Shown: positions 1 to 13,830, counted from the first letter of the stretch. The stretch is 64,000 nt of DNA from Lunularia cruciata (GCA_948567375.1 OX419755.1:39809001-39873000), one strand, 5' to 3'. Numbers and translations are program-made. Notes: a model not told the origin generated them from the sequence alone.

Positions 1-122
1 ACCTGCCGGCTAATCGGCGCAACTCACTCGTCTGACCAAAATCCAACGTCTCATGGGACAAGTACGTCGTTGAGTCTGCCTACAGGCTCCAACCTCTATC
101 TAAGCTTCTTAGTAGCTGTCGA

Positions 123-146
123 CCTCGTCCTCGTCCTCGTCCTCGT
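123..146. repeat. CCTCGT hexanucleotide microsatellite
   Basis: Four perfect tandem copies of CCTCGT. Confidence 0.85.
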
Positions 147-2174
147 ACATCGTTCAATATCCGCGAGTTCATGGACAGTAGTGCATCAAGAGAAGAAAGT
201 GCCTGACTGGTAAAGCAGGGCAGCTGTAGTAGCCTATGGAGTCGAAATTTATTCCCTCACACGGTAGACGTGTCTGAGAAAGGAAAGAGACTCAAAGCGA
301 GTAAGCTGAAGGATGAAGTTGCTGAACAAGGAACAAAGAAATGAAGGCGCGTGTTTGAGCATTCATGGCGTCAGCATAACAGCCTCAAGGTAAAATTTGA
401 AGAGGGAAAAGTTTCTGCTGCAAAATTTGGCAGGTGGGCACCTTCTTCTTTCACTCCCTGCCCAAAAGAAGTTGTGTGGAACTGGCGAAGATGTAAGACG
501 ATGACGCTCGAGTGCTATCATAGCCCAAATCGTGATGAGCAACAAAGCCTCAATCCGAAAAAACTCATGCATATGACTATGATCACTCGGCAGACCCTGC
601 AAAAGGGAGAGGTTTAGTGGTCCCGTCGGATGAGAAGTACCTGATCTCGATGGGAAGCGCGCTCGTCGCCGTGGAGGTTGTGGAGGCAGAAATTATATGA
701 CATAGTACAGTAAACACTGTAGTCCTTTTTGTTGAAAGCATAGCCGGCTTCATTGTAATGAAACAAGCACAACTTCAGCTAAGAACCCTTAAGTGCAACC
801 CAGCTTTCAACGCAGTCTTGTGAAGTTTGAACTCTAAGAAAGTTAACAGAACCTAAAACCAAGCACAGTGAAACCCTTACCTCGTGGGCAAGTGATTAGG
901 CATTCAGTGTTATCCATTCTCGGTCAACAAACAACTACCAACGAACAGCACAGCGAGTCTTGTTGAAGAAAGGATCTACCATCAATCATGCAATCAAGGA
1001 AGACCAAGTGGAGGGGCTTCAGATAGATCGAGAAGGGAAGCCGTATATTCATTCAAGGACCCCTCTGCACGATGAGGCGCCAGAACTTCATGGAAACACC
1101 GAGCTCGATTTTGACCATTTGAGGCTTTAACTCTATTTGCGACTGACTGGTCCATGAAAAGGACATAACATACCCTCCTCCTGCCCAAACAGTGCATCGT
1201 CATCTGTCTTTCTCACTTCAGTTGGAGAAAAATGTGGAAAGGATATAAAATCATGGGATGATGGCGACCCAAAGTTTCGGAAATCATAATTGTTTGACCA
1301 TCTTCTTGCTACCTTTCGGGGAAGACTCAATGATTTTAATCCAAGATGGATAGAGTGGTCAAAATTATTTCCCATAGTTGCTTGTCAGTCTGACTGCCTT
1401 GGTGAGCTCCTCCCAGAACTGAAATAAATCATGAATTGTCTATGTGCAGAATTTGCAGGAGCAAACATATCACAGAAGATGACATTTGCCCTTATTTCGT
1501 TACAATTCTACCTTTATCTTGTTGAGCTGACTTCTCACTTTATGCTAAGCTGTTTTAAGGACGGAAAAGTTACCGTGTTGTACCAACTACCACAAAAGTA
1601 CTTATGTGCAACTACTTTGTGCACATTTGCACACCATTGACAGTCTACTGTACATTTCCATCATCCACAACGATGACTGACCGCGAAAATTTCTAAACGT
1701 ATCCGAGACAAGATTATGCGTCTCGATTATCATCTTAAGAACGTATCTAATCCACGCTTGCACTGTTGCACTCATGAACACAAACCAGTTTTGTTTGAGT
1801 ACGCTGATTGGGTTTACATTGCCAGAACTTTTCTACTGATTTCTGCATACACGATACCCACCCCTTAGTGATACTCTCACTTCAGTGCTCGTTTCCATTC
1901 CGGTTTTTGACCTAGAAATAAGGTGGAAAAAAGGTAAACATCTCTTCATTCCAGGAAGTCAGAGCTTGTAACTTTCTCGAGGGCTTCTCTTACGTAAAAC
2001 TAAGTTCGTCACCTTCATCAGCAGGTGCAAATTTCAGTCTGTATCGGAACACTACCTATGAACGCACGCTGATTGGGTTTACTTTGGGCGTAAGGTTTCC
2101 AGGACTTCACAAGCTGCAAATAGCAGTTGAACGAGAACGTGAAACCAGACGTCCGGAGAAAATGAACTGGCAGT

Positions 2175-2202
2175 AGTTGAAATAGTAACTACTATTTCAA
2201 CT
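2175..2202. repeat. Perfect 13-bp inverted repeat with 2-nt spacer
   Basis: AGTTGAAATAGTA is followed after two bases by its exact reverse complement. It could form a cruciform or RNA hairpin. It is not attached to a recognised gene. Confidence 0.85.
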
Positions 2203-2639
2203 CAGTCCTTATGTGGGCTACTTCCAAATTTTGGAAGAGATTCCATATGGAAACCAAAACTTCAAAACCACCATCTTATACATCCGTCCTCATAATTTGC
2301 ACGGAAAGTGGCCCTTAGCTCGGTATGAGGTTCAACGAACGAGCCTGGAGTACCTTTTAGTCATTTGGAGTTTCTGGGAGAACCTTCTAAGAACTTCATG
2401 CGCTAGAGTGCAGGCGAAGGAGACCTAGTGAGGGGGCATTTAAGATAATCACTGATAATTACTTTTTTTATATAGTTTAGCAATAATTTATTTATTTATT
2501 TATTTATGTAGAGAACGTGTGTCTATTATTCTCAGTAGAGTACATAGAGGATTGGCTGGTCATAGTGCAATCCATACAAGAGTAATTACACCCAGCGATA
2601 TTTTTTTCAATGTTTCAATTATTTATAGATCATACGATT

Positions 2640-2779
2640 CAAATATCTTAGATTTATAAGACAATTTTCTGTTACCGATATGATATCATTGAGGCTTAGC
2701 CCCATTTTACGCCCGATATCTTTTCCTTGTTCGGTTTGATGAAGTCTTTCACTCTGTCTCGTTTTCACATGCTGTCGCC
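2640..2779 (+). mobile_element. Retroelement 3'-end copy (AAGCCCC palindrome family), copy A
   Basis: The segment runs ATATCTTA..., TTACCGATA, GAGGCTTAGCCCC, CATTTTAC, TCTTTTCCTTGTTCGG, TTGATGAAGTC and ends at CTGTCGCC. The same succession of blocks recurs near 22.3, 54.95, 59.45, 59.52 and 59.65 kb. Here the palindrome's first half is mutated (GAGGCTTAGCCCC), suggesting an old copy. It is 5'-truncated, with no coding sequence attached. Confidence 0.7.
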
Positions 2780-5700
2780 GTATTAAAAATAATAAGAAAT
2801 TTAAACGCTTGGGTGGTCGCTAATTCTCGAAGAAGTAAAAGGACACCTTTGATCCTCAGAAAGAACTGGGAAGAGTTTAGGAATTTTAACTGCATCAAGG
2901 TTTTCCACATGCAATCCACCAGCACTTCAAACCGCATCGATCGTCCGGAACTGTGATGGTCAGCTGCATCTTCTCTGCGAGAATCTACTACTTATGTTCA
3001 TTGCTGTCCTGTAGACAACAAACTGGTGTAGTAATGTTGGATGTGACAAAATTAAGCTGTCGGGTGGTGGACAAAGGAAATTTGTCGGGATTTATCGCAC
3101 TACGACTGATTGATTTCGAATCATTGAGACATTATCCCTCGCGGCAGCCGCCCAGTAATGTTTTATCTAATTTTTATAATTATCAGTAAAAAGACAAAAT
3201 ATCATCTCAATAGGTCTTATCATCTAAGAATTTTTTAGGATATAATATAACCTGAAGTGATATATAAATGAAAACTAATTGAGATATTGTACGAATATTA
3301 CTAGTTAATTTTTTTGGGACCCTCTCTAGCAACGTGTTTGTATTTTTCCGACTTCCACAGCTCCACGTATAGAATTTATGTCGGCATTCATAATTTAAGG
3401 TCATAATTTAATTCATGGTTATACAATTTGTATCTCAAATTCTATTTTGTGACGGTATCTCGAAATCATCTCATGTCATATTGTTTTAGCACATTGTTGT
3501 GGTGATATTCCGTGCTTGAGCCCCTCCCCAGCTACATTTTTCATACGAAATAAGCAAAAGTTCTCTACTTTACACACAATGCATATCTACTTCCTTCACA
3601 TTTCAAACTGTCCATTGGGAAGAATCAATGCAAAGTGTGTACCATATTCTCAAATAACATTTGCAGTCTTGTAAACTGTAAATTGGCTTGTAAATTTAAT
3701 GAAAATCAACTTTAAATGAATTAACGAATTTATTTGAATTAAACTCTTACTAGACTTTCACGAGAAGGGTTGATAAACATTCATTTACTAACTTAGAAAC
3801 AAATTCTTTTAGAATGAAAAATAATTTCATCAACCGCCTACTTACAAATGGACTTTTTATATATCTCATTGGGTATTTTAAAATAGAATTGACTCAGACG
3901 CGCTCAAAATTTCATTAACCTTTTAACAAAAGACACATCTACGAAGGTAAGTGATCTATTTGGATTCAAGTTCTTGAGAACAGGCACAAGCGTTCCATCA
4001 TTCCTTTTGCATGCGCTTAAAAGTTTCATAGATGTTTGATGAAGTGTTTTGAAGTATGTTGCCTTAACTTAAGCATTACTCGAGTGACAAGAATTTGCGG
4101 CATATTTTCTTCCCCTTCAAATATTTCTAAGATACACAAATCATTTAAAACTGGAGTATATGGAGCTCTTGTCATGTCCGACTCACATGAAAGCTTTAGT
4201 TTGATACTAAAAAAATGATGTTTCTTTCTGAAGTATGAGATTGATTGCAGGATACACCACGTCACTAAGTTTACTTGACACGCTTATCCTCTCTAATGTC
4301 AGAATAAATCAATTAGTGTTGTTGCTCCCTTAGTGAGTCCCTAGGTTGCTTTCCAAAAACTTAATATAAAAATCTAAACACAAGATGAATCGACAGAGAA
4401 GCACTTAGGCCTGCAGATGTTCTGTTCTTCCTGGATTGTTGTATGGCCTCTTGGAGGTTTCATAGAAGGGTCTAATAAAGAGTCAGATTCTGATGCACAT
4501 AAGAGTTGTAATCATCTGCTTGGAAAGGTCTCTGCGATATGCAAAAACAACTGCAAACTGAGAGTAAAAGTAACAAGAAAAACTCCATACTGAACTTCTT
4601 TTCTGCAACTTCAAAAGTTGTCGTACGAGGAGAGCACTCTTGTGACAATTCAAAGTTGCGGCTGAATAAAAAACAGACAGACAGTATCGGCCGACCCAGA
4701 GAGAAGCAAGCGAGGGGGGTAAAAATGAACTGATAAACGACTATGTTCTCGTTCGTACAGTTTTTATTCGGCAGCTGAAGATCCATCTTGGTGCTGAGGG
4801 AGTGGGTGGTCAACAAAACAAACAAACAATCAATCGAAGGTGGTTCAACAGCCATGAGTAGAACAAGAACCAGGCGGCTTGTCTGCTCGCCTCATGTGGC
4901 CACCCCCCAAAAAAGCAAGCAGTCTGTCCACAGATGGAATACATTCATGTCCATATCCTCGCATTTGGATATCCCTCAGTTTCCTCGTCGGGCGCTTTCC
5001 ATCGGTGTTTGCTCTCATGTCCTACCAATTGTACTATCGATGTTGAAATAAAGTTTACAATTGTCATGATTTATTATGTTAATCAAATCTCACTTTGTGC
5101 AAGCTGCTCATGAACAGTCGTAATGAGATTTTACAGTAGTTTACAGAATATGGTGGATAAGTTCGATGTGGACCACAAGAACAGGCCATGAAGATGAGGT
5201 GACATTACAGAAATGCGATAAGATCGGATTTTTATCGTGCCACTTTCCAATTTTCATTCGTCGACGACACAGGCGTTCGATTGCCTGGAGTGAACGTGAT
5301 GTCTTTTCTGGACCTCTATTATAGCGGAACTCCCTATATTTGGCGAAGAACTTGCCAGATTCAAGATTCAGGTGGGAGACTGGCCGTTAATTAGGGGAAC
5401 TTTGAGAGTGCAACTTTGCTCATCCGAGGCTGGACAAGCGGGCCGGTGTTAGCGCATATTAAAAGAAGAGGGGCACAATGGGGGGATTCAAATAGGAAGT
5501 TTACGGTTTTCTTATGGGACCCGAACCACTGCCCGGAAGACCAAGGTTGGAGTACTGAAAAAAGAATTTTCACACAAATGAATAGTACGTACCAAATTTT
5601 CTAGTCCAGGCTGCAGATGTTATGATAGTCAACAGCGAGTTGATGTTTACGAGTTGAATTAGTTAGAGAAAATTATGAATAATTTAATCTAAAAAACATA

Positions 5701-8700
5701 TTAATTTACCACGCGTTTATTCATTACCTCTAATTAAAGCTTCCAATCCATCGGTAAACGTCACCTTCTCACGAAATATAACTCGTCACCTTTCTCCTGA
5801 CTCGCAGGATTTCCTTCCTGCGAGAAGTCCGAGAATTATAAACTTCCCGAGCGAGAGAGTAGTACGCCGGCAGTTTTAACCCTCACCCGCCGGACCGTAA
5901 ACATTAGACAGCATATACCATAAGAAAAGTTACGAATCTTTTAAGGAAGCCCCAAAACACCTCGTTTGAATCCCCCATTGTTCCAAATTCGCTCTTAATG
6001 TCCAGACATGAACCCGTCGCTGTTCTCGTTCCGAACTGTAGCATCTCCCAACTACTGCAGTTCCCCACACCGGTACTCAGCTAAAGTGGGTCAAAGATCG
6101 ACCTTTAGCTCATTAACCGCCAACAACCAGCACAGAGTGGGGCCAACTAGTTCTGCAGGAATGTCGCACGAATGTTGTCCTCTTTCAAATGCCATTTCAT
6201 AATACGTATTCCCTGTTTTGTCACTCACGCTGAGTGCCAAGCGCCCGTCCGAGTATGTACTTCTGAACTTTTTATACAGATATAGTATTGACCAGCTCCC
6301 GTATAGTACGACATATAACATGATGTGTTCTACATTGTACCGTGTTCATCTCTAAGGTATTCTTTAGCATAACGAGCTTAAAACACGAATAATTAAAGGA
6401 GGGTATTGTTGCGCGCATGAGCATATAAAGGCATGTGTGCCTTCAGATCATAAAACATGTAATGATGGCTCTCAATTCCACTCCTAGATTTATATTGTTG
6501 CGCAGAAAAGAGAGTTTCAATGGATTTTGAACAGCAGGAAACCTTGTATTAAAGCAGAGGCGTGGAGATTTTAAACCATTGTTCTTTACAATGCGAGTGC
6601 CACTCAACAAGGTCTACTGTATTTATTTTTTATTTGATTGTGGACTTATATATGTGACATTTTATAGTGCAAGAAAGAAGATTTTGACTAACCTCAATTT
6701 GATGGTTATAAAGTAACTAATGATTTCATCCGCCACTTACCGCTACTTTAATCGGCTGTGGGGGCCTATAAACTCAATAATGTGAATATGAATGTGTATA
6801 GTTTAGACGCTCTACCCACATGTAAATAGATAAATCGATAAATAAGATCTTGCAAATCTCTCACAATTCTTTTCCTTATTTTGACGGACTACTTTTCTTT
6901 TATCACATGGGTGGCCATCTTCACATGGGTTAGAAATAAACGACTTATGGCGTCAACAAGGAAACTCGTGTCCTTTATCCAGGTATCGACAACTGAGTTT
7001 TGCTTGCACGGTGCATCTCCTCGGTCATTACGCCGAAACAATTCTCTTGCCACTATCTACGGAGTGATGGCTCTACGAAGTAAGCAAGCAATCATGATTC
7101 ATTCTTGTACAAGTAGATAGATTAAGACTTTGGCAGTTGCTTTGAACATACAAATTAGTTTAACTTCATGAACTCGCCAGACAGCTAGTCCTGAGTAGGC
7201 ATGAAGTATGGAATGGTTTGACAGTGAGAATCTCCACGAATTTGAAAACAACTCGTCGGTGGTCCCGAAGACACCAGTGATCTTTCACACGTTTGTGCAA
7301 ATAAAACATGCATAAAGGCTCGACAGGCGTCAAGCTCATGATCTATTCTAGCTCTCTAAACCTCCGTGTTTCTCACACACTCAGGATCTTTTCTCATCGA
7401 ATTGTGTTGACTTGTCTTTTGAATGCATGGAAGACAGTTTCATCCCTAAACTAGGTGCAGCAAAGCTTTTTCGCCGATGATTAGCATGTGTAAGTTTTAA
7501 TGGATTATATCTACAACTTTCCTTCACAAAATGATCAGGCCTCATGATAGAGATCCCAGCAGTAAGAATAGTATCGTGTATTCTATTCAACTTTTGAGTA
7601 TCTTGTTGGTGTCATTATCACCGGGCACAGCGAGAGACCGCTTGGGTACTAAATTGATGGTCAAAAATGTGTTTTGCGAGTCGTTTTGAGGATATGAGAA
7701 TTTGACTTCAATATGGACGAAGTTTCATATCTCTATGTAGAGAAACTTTCGATTCTTTGCAGAAGAATCGAAAATTATACTTTCCAAGACATCTAGACAT
7801 GTTCTGTCCTGTTTTACTAGACATAGCATGTAGCGATATAAGTGGTAGAGTCCGAGATGTTGAGGGGAGATTGGCTCTATTATGAGCGGAGCAGGAACAA
7901 CCAAGGTCTATAGTTGTATAGGGTTATGGACCAAGGTCAAATTTTGGTTTCTCTAGCTTTTGAGATATGCATACAAAGTTTGACATGTTTGTATGACATT
8001 ACATGAGAGCTTATCAACCTAAGTAAGAGTACTACTTTACTATTTTATAGCTCACTTTCAGACAATAGCTACCCACAAGAAAGTAACTTTAGATTATTAT
8101 CTAATGATATTTAGGCCATATAGTATGACTTACACAATTTAACATACGAGTAAAGATTCCTCACTATAATACTATTGGAGCTTAGCTTTATGTTAGCCCT
8201 TAGATTTTCCTTGAGTTTTGGTTACCAGACTTGAGTTTTCCTTCCCATCCTCTTTGCCATCCTATGTGCGCAGCATAACTTTCCAAAAAAGGCATGCATA
8301 AGTCAAGCCATGAAGAAGAGTAACTTGAATGTGTACAGTTGCAAGACTTAGTAGGGTTCTCTTCCCAACCTATCAGATAACTAAATCCAGTGATCGCTTT
8401 ACCTTCAACCTTATCAAGTCTGCGCAATCTGAACTCAAACCTATCCTGCAGTTTCATGGCTCTCCCCATTTTGCATGTACAATCTTGAAACAACAGTATC
8501 CTTGGCCTCAAACATGGGTTCTTCCTTTACTTCAGACTGCCATCTTGAGTACTGTATTTGAGAGCATTTTCACGCCTCAGCTCGGCTCTAGACGTTTAGA
8601 TGCGAGGATCCGACAGGCATGATGGGTAGTAGGATTACGGTACTGCAGTCTTCAAGTGTTGTTGTTGTTGGTATAGCACATGGAAAATCAAGAGTACAAG

Positions 8701-9840
8701 GTTTTTCTGCACGTACTCAAGAGCAGCGCTCTCTGAGCTGTAGCCGCTAGTCCAAACTAAGTCATCACAACGTTTTGTAATCGCATGATGTCATTTCAAT
8801 AACTTTTCAGGTGTATCATTCACTTACCCAATACTCGGACCTGAAAAGCTGATCTGGTTTCAGCCCTGTTCTGTCATGATGTACACATGCAGGTTCACGC
8901 TAGTGTTGTCTAACTGTAACAACAAAGGTCTTAAGCCTCCTCTTGTGCGTTGAAAACATGGGAACAAAGTAATCATTAACAGAATTTGAAATGCATTCCA
9001 TATCCATTCTCTATTCTATTCCACCGAATGATCGAAGGTGCTTATCAAGGTTTATTACACTTCTCTTGTGCGATAGGGGGTCTCACTTCGTTTGTTATGG
9101 AATATAGTAGTAAAACCGTTCAATTGTTTTAGGTGGGTTCTATAGGTGCCCCCATTAGATTTCATCGATTGGATTTCATTAATTGAATTTATTCCTACAA
9201 TTTTATCTACATTCATGTTTTGTTGATTGTTTGATTCTTTTTTTGTATTCCAGTAAATAATTAAAATAATTTAGTTAATTTTATCTCGTACCAGATTTAT
9301 TAATTTTTATTTAACATATATTTTAATAGTTATATTCCTATGGTAATATTTCTTAGGAAAATTGTAGTATTACTACTGTAATTTTTGAACTGAAACCGCA
9401 CTACACTATGTTCCGTGGAGATATCTATGCTTGTTTCGTCAAAAGTAGTCCAAGAATCACACTAAGATAATTTAAACTAGAATTGCGTGGATGAAGGAAC
9501 AAAAAGATTTTGCAGTCTTGCAGATAACGCACCTTGAATCTACATGAAGAGATCCGAAAATAGTTACATGGCTTGATGTAGGAAATGAAGATCACGTTTA
9601 CGTGCTCTCTGAAATCGAAAGTGAGATATATTATGTTCATAGGCGATTACATGTCAAAAATTCAAAATGGTCATGTTCTTTGAAAACAAAGCGAAACGTG
9701 TGAGTATGTTAGTTTTCTTACGTAGTTCAACATTATTGTCAATATGTTGAGTTCATTATCTAATTCTGGTACCATCAAGTCAATTTGCTTTATCTGCATT
9801 ACATTTACTATGTTATTTACATTTACAACTCCACTCCTCT
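2780..9840. other. Intergenic, no gene recognised
   Basis: AT-rich stretches (about 3.2-3.9 kb and 9.1-9.4 kb) alternate with more balanced patches (about 4.5-6.3 kb and 8.2-8.7 kb). The longest open frame is 127 codons on - at 4472-4855. It starts with MAVEPPSIDCLF, is rich in Leu/Phe/Cys and matches no family I know. A 76-codon frame on - at 6091-6321 is equally unassigned. No coherent exon-intron structure was found. Confidence 0.45.
5801..5824. repeat. 9-bp inverted repeat with 6-nt loop
   Basis: CTCGCAGGA, then TTTCCT, then TCCTGCGAG. It is a GC-rich stem in otherwise moderate-GC DNA, of unknown significance. Confidence 0.8.
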
Positions 9841-9843
9841 CCC

Positions 9844-9879
<36 letters not shown>

Positions 9880-9880
9880 A
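9844..9880. repeat. CA/TA dinucleotide microsatellite
   Basis: A run of CA units passes directly into a run of TA units. Open frames crossing it on both strands (histidine/isoleucine/tyrosine runs) are artefacts of the repeat. Confidence 0.9.
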
Positions 9881-10754
9881 TATCCTAAAAGAAAGGCACA
9901 TACTAGGCACAACCAAGTGCAGGAGTCCCATCAATCCCAAGCAACCAAGAAAGAAACAAAAACAATTCCCCAAAGGCACACATGGTTAAAATGCTAATGT
10001 TAACAACAAGCACCAAAGAACCTAAGAAGAGGGAAGCAAACTCAAGTCTACTCTAGAAATTTGTGGTAGAGGTATGTGGAGCCCTCTCCCACTTACCCTA
10101 AATTTCTACTACACATTGTAAAGGATGTATGTCCTATATGTCATATGAAGAATCACATGCATATTGGTCCAAAAGTCCTACAAGAGTTGAAACACAACCT
10201 CAATCATAGAATTATGGTAAACTACTCGGAAGTAAATTGAAAATCATCAATCAAGAGTGAATACTAGAGCCAAGATTTAAAGCATTTCCCACCACAAGAG
10301 TGAATCTTAGCACTATCAAGTAGAGGCACATCAATGAGTATGCATACTCTCATTGAGATTTTTCTTGAGCTTCCTAGAGTTTAGGGAGACAAGGTAAATA
10401 AACTCAAGGAGTGATATGCATGTAGGGCCTAGCAATAGGTTGCAAGCCAAACAAAGATATGCTTGGAAGGCAAAAGTACCCAAATCCATTGTCATGATAT
10501 GTCCTAACATAAAGGATGATAACCCTCGTGTAAGAACCTATATGCTAAATGAATGACCACTAGAGCCTATCCTCCAATACATGTTGTAGGTGTTGTGGTC
10601 TCTTGCTCTATGAGCTCGCATGCAACCATGAATATAGGTAGAGCTATCTATTGTCTATACTACTCATCTAAAATTTGTGGGAGCATGCATGGCCCCAATA
10701 TAGTGGAGAAAGTATGGTAGATAGTATTTTCAAACATCTACAAATGTGGCAATA

Positions 10755-10877
10755 TGTAATACCACAAGCTAGCCATATGATCTAGATGTGAAATTTGGTT
10801 TGGTAACATCTAGAATGATGTTATACATGATTTTCAAAATAGATCAAATAGAAGTATCACCAAAAGAATACTTCTAC
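10755..10877 (+). mobile_element. Partial LTR-like repeat (TGTAATACCA family)
   Basis: It begins TGTAATACCACAAGCTAGCC and continues through GATGTGAAATTTGGTTTGG, GATGTTATACATGAT and TATCACCAAAAG. It matches 46470-46590 with only a few differences, and resemblance ends abruptly at about 10877. It is therefore the 5' end of the LTR described at 46470-47236, truncated here. Confidence 0.7.
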
Positions 10878-12600
10878 AAAGGAGAGCCCAAAACTCTTAA
10901 ACCACTTGGGGAGAATAGGAATGTTTGTAGGAAGTAAGAGGGAGTGAGGACCAAGTATGAACTCTAAACCTTTGCATTTACAAGTCTAGAATTGTAAACC
11001 TAAGGCTTCTAAGCTAGTATGAAAGCAAATGATGCTCTAACTTCATCCTCCAAAGGGCCAAGAATATGAGTATCATGCGAGATGGATGAGAAAAGACAAG
11101 ATGGAAAAGTTGCTACTACCTATTGTAAGGTCATGTTATAGGCTAAGGCAAAGAGAGACCACTCCAAGGGATCCCTTTGCCATCTGCCATTAATTGATGT
11201 CAAATACAATAACTCTTCTATAGCAATATGATGGTTGTACAATAGAGGTATCTTGATACCATCAGAAAGTACAAAAAATGGGATCAAGGAGGGATTTGAT
11301 CTCCAATTGAGCAAAGTGCACTTAACAACGCTTGATGAGAGATGGTATTCAAGGCATTAGGGATATCAACTTGGACCACCACCCAATTTTTATGAATGTC
11401 CAAGGATGCTTAAATGCGTACGATAATTGTCTCACATCCTCCTAGAGTAGCCACAACAAATTAATGAGCGACAAGAAGAAAGAAAAAAAGACTATAAAAA
11501 ATGTAAGCAAATAGTGCAAGAAACCAAATGAAAAGAAAATCCCCAATGGCACTAGGATGTATACATGAGATCTCCTTTGTAAGAGCTAGGAGACAAGAAG
11601 CTCCAAATAGGCAACCTGCTCAATGAGGCATACAACCTAAGCAATGCATTGATAAAAAAATAAAGAGAAGAGAGAAACCCAAATCTAAAGTATATGGGGA
11701 GAGGTAATCATGGAGCTGCTCAAAAATAGCTCTAATGGCACACCCATTCAGAAACATGGAGTGGATTAGAGCATAGGTAAAGCATGACTATGTTAGTTGT
11801 AACTCCTCATGTGGTTGCTAATGATGGCGGAACAAAGGAAGGTCCTCAATGGTAGGTGGATGTAAGGTCTATAAGTCTGATAAAATGTCAAAGGAGAAGA
11901 GTGTTTGCAGGAAGGTGAGAGCACCTAGGCTGCCCTATTCATCTATACTTCCCTACTTGACCTAATATCAAGGAATGATGGAGATATTGATGCTCTAGAG
12001 ATATACATGGGGATGTGGAGACTTTGCAATCCACTTGGCTATGGCTTGGGTCCTAATGGTGTAATCTTCTTGGAGTGGTATCCAATCTACTCTCAAGAAC
12101 CTATGAATCCTATATGTAATCTCTTGATATCTCAAAGCACCTCCATGGGCTAGAAGGAGTAAAGTCCATTGGGAAAGAGTGCCAATAAAGTCCAAGTGGA
12201 GACATAATTCTTGTGTTCATCAACCAAAATAGCATGTAGTATGAAGAAGAGTGTGGAGCCAACAAGAAGATGCAAAGATATATGGATCATGGTATATATT
12301 TGTGGTCATGGTAAACTTTGTATGAATGTCGAGATAGGGTCCAAAGAATGTAACAAAGAATATGAGTTAGTGGAAGCCATTAGAGATACTATTAGAGTAC
12401 ATATGCGGTTTGGGAGGTAAGAATAGAGATGTACTCACATGCATACACAAACAACAAAATCTTTCCCTCTGTGTTGTGTTAGGTCAATCCCTACCCATGG
12501 ACAATTTTGGACAAGACTATGTAGGATGTTGTTGGGTGGGATATAAGGATATGAGGACCCGTGTAGAGGAGAATGATCATGTGGAGGTGGCAAGGCGGTA
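10878..12600. other. Purine-rich repeat-like DNA, no gene
   Basis: Only short interrupted frames are present. The composition (many AAG, GAG and ATG trinucleotides on +) resembles the decayed coding-like DNA to the right and in 44.2-46.4 kb. I see no recognisable domain, so I infer transposon-derived sequence without being able to classify it. Confidence 0.35.
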
Positions 12601-13830
12601 GGAATGGGAGGAAGTTATGAATGATATTATGGGGGTGGGAGTGCAATAAGAGCGGGAAGAGGGTCCAAGGTGGAGGGAGTGAGTGGAATGTCCATGATAG
12701 GAGGACAAGTGGTGGTGTGGCATTCTCCATAGGAAAGTCTCCTCTTATAGGGCACTCCCGTTAGTATAGGAGAAGTACGTGACCTATGGATCAAAGATAC
12801 TCCATTTGGATAAACCTCAACAACTATGAGTGTATGTTGAAAAAGGAAATGTAAGGATCTACCCCTCCTTGCACATATAGGATGTGGGGTATAAGATGAG
12901 GAATGATGCCTAAGGTAGCACTTTGATGGCCCCATGCCAAGGAACAAAATAGAAGCATTGAGAGATAGGTTACTGAAAGGGTATACACTCTCAAGAATGC
13001 AAGGAAAATGCCATGACAAATATGCAAGATATAGCAGCCAATGTGATAGATCCAAGCACAAAGGAGAGAAATGAGAAAGGATGGAAAATATAAAACAAGA
13101 AGTAAACAAGGGATGTGAGAAGAACCTATCTACCACCACAAGAGATATCTCTTTGCTTCCAATATACAATGTACATGCACGTCCAACCACCTATCCGTGC
13201 TAGCAATACTTGGCTCCCAATACAAACTGTCCATGGATGAAGTATGCAACGGTGGATCCCATAATAGGCTCCTAAAGCTACTCCAAGTTACTCTATTGTT
13301 GCATAGATGATGTCCCAGTAAGTGGGTCCTCAGATGAGCCTTTGAATCAGCTTGAAAATCCCTTCCTCCTTGGTAGTGGTATTGTAATTTCATCAAAGAA
13401 ATCCGAATCTCTGTTGATGAAGTCTGTTGCATAGGTGGAGCCCATGGTGGGCTCTTAAAGCTACTCCAAAAACACCTTGATGAAGTTTGCATGGGTAAGT
13501 CTCTAGATGTGCTCCTAAAATTGCCTTGATAAAATATACACAAGTGATAGATAATATACACAAGTAAAATTATTGGTGTGCTCCTAAAACTACTCCAAAA
13601 AAACCCTCTCTTGTCCAAGGTGATGCCGTAATGGTGCCACTAAAGTGCGATACCTTGAAATCTGCAACAAAAAACTGATCATTTTGCCTTGGTCTTGCTA
13701 ATTGAACTGGTAAACCCTAATTATGCTTAAAATCCCTAATTTTACTAGCATCTTCAATGTTGGTTTGTTGCATTGTATTGTTAGATGCTAGACGTCAGTG
13801 AGCACTTCTTGAATGTCATTCCACTAATAA
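12600..13830 (+). pseudogene. Decayed coding-like sequence, probable transposon remnant
   Basis: Read on +, this stretch gives protein-like text broken by stop codons: a basic segment around 12930-13130 (RNKIEALRDRLLKGYTLSR, then a CHDKYARY-like motif, then a run with MENIKQEV), TTTRDISLLPIYNV at about 13135-13175, and LENPFLLGSGI at about 13350-13380. The long open frames on - (187 codons at 12627-13190 and 162 codons at 13130-13618) look like antisense shadows: they are Ser/Leu/His/Pro-rich with no family resemblance. Short degenerate repeats (GCTCCTAAAG/ACTACTCCAAAA) recur between 13270 and 13600. Function unknown; a dead transposable element is the simplest reading. Confidence 0.35.

Larger units (their letters stand above)
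1..2639. other. Intergenic, no gene recognised
   Basis: Mixed-composition DNA with only short open frames on both strands, none with a recognisable domain or convincing splice sites. A perfect hexanucleotide repeat (CCTCGT x4) lies at 123-146, a TTTA microsatellite at about 2487-2506, and a short imperfect direct repeat (CGCTGATTGGGTTTAC core) recurs near 1802 and 2069. It may include untranslated or exon fragments of a gene cut by the left edge, but nothing shows that directly. Confidence 0.5.

Noticed and set aside
5440-6000. Inverted repeat based on a shared AATGGGGGATTCAAA-like word near 5478 and 5970
   Set aside because: Similarity does not extend clearly beyond about 15 bases, so chance cannot be excluded.
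9671-9989. Overlapping 102- and 81-codon frames on opposite strands
   Set aside because: Both owe their length to the CA/TA microsatellite, giving Ile/Tyr and Cys/Val runs.
12627-13618. Two long open frames on - (187 and 162 codons)
   Set aside because: Their products are low-complexity Ser/Leu/His/Pro-rich. The + strand reading, though broken, looks more protein-like, so these are probably antisense shadows.
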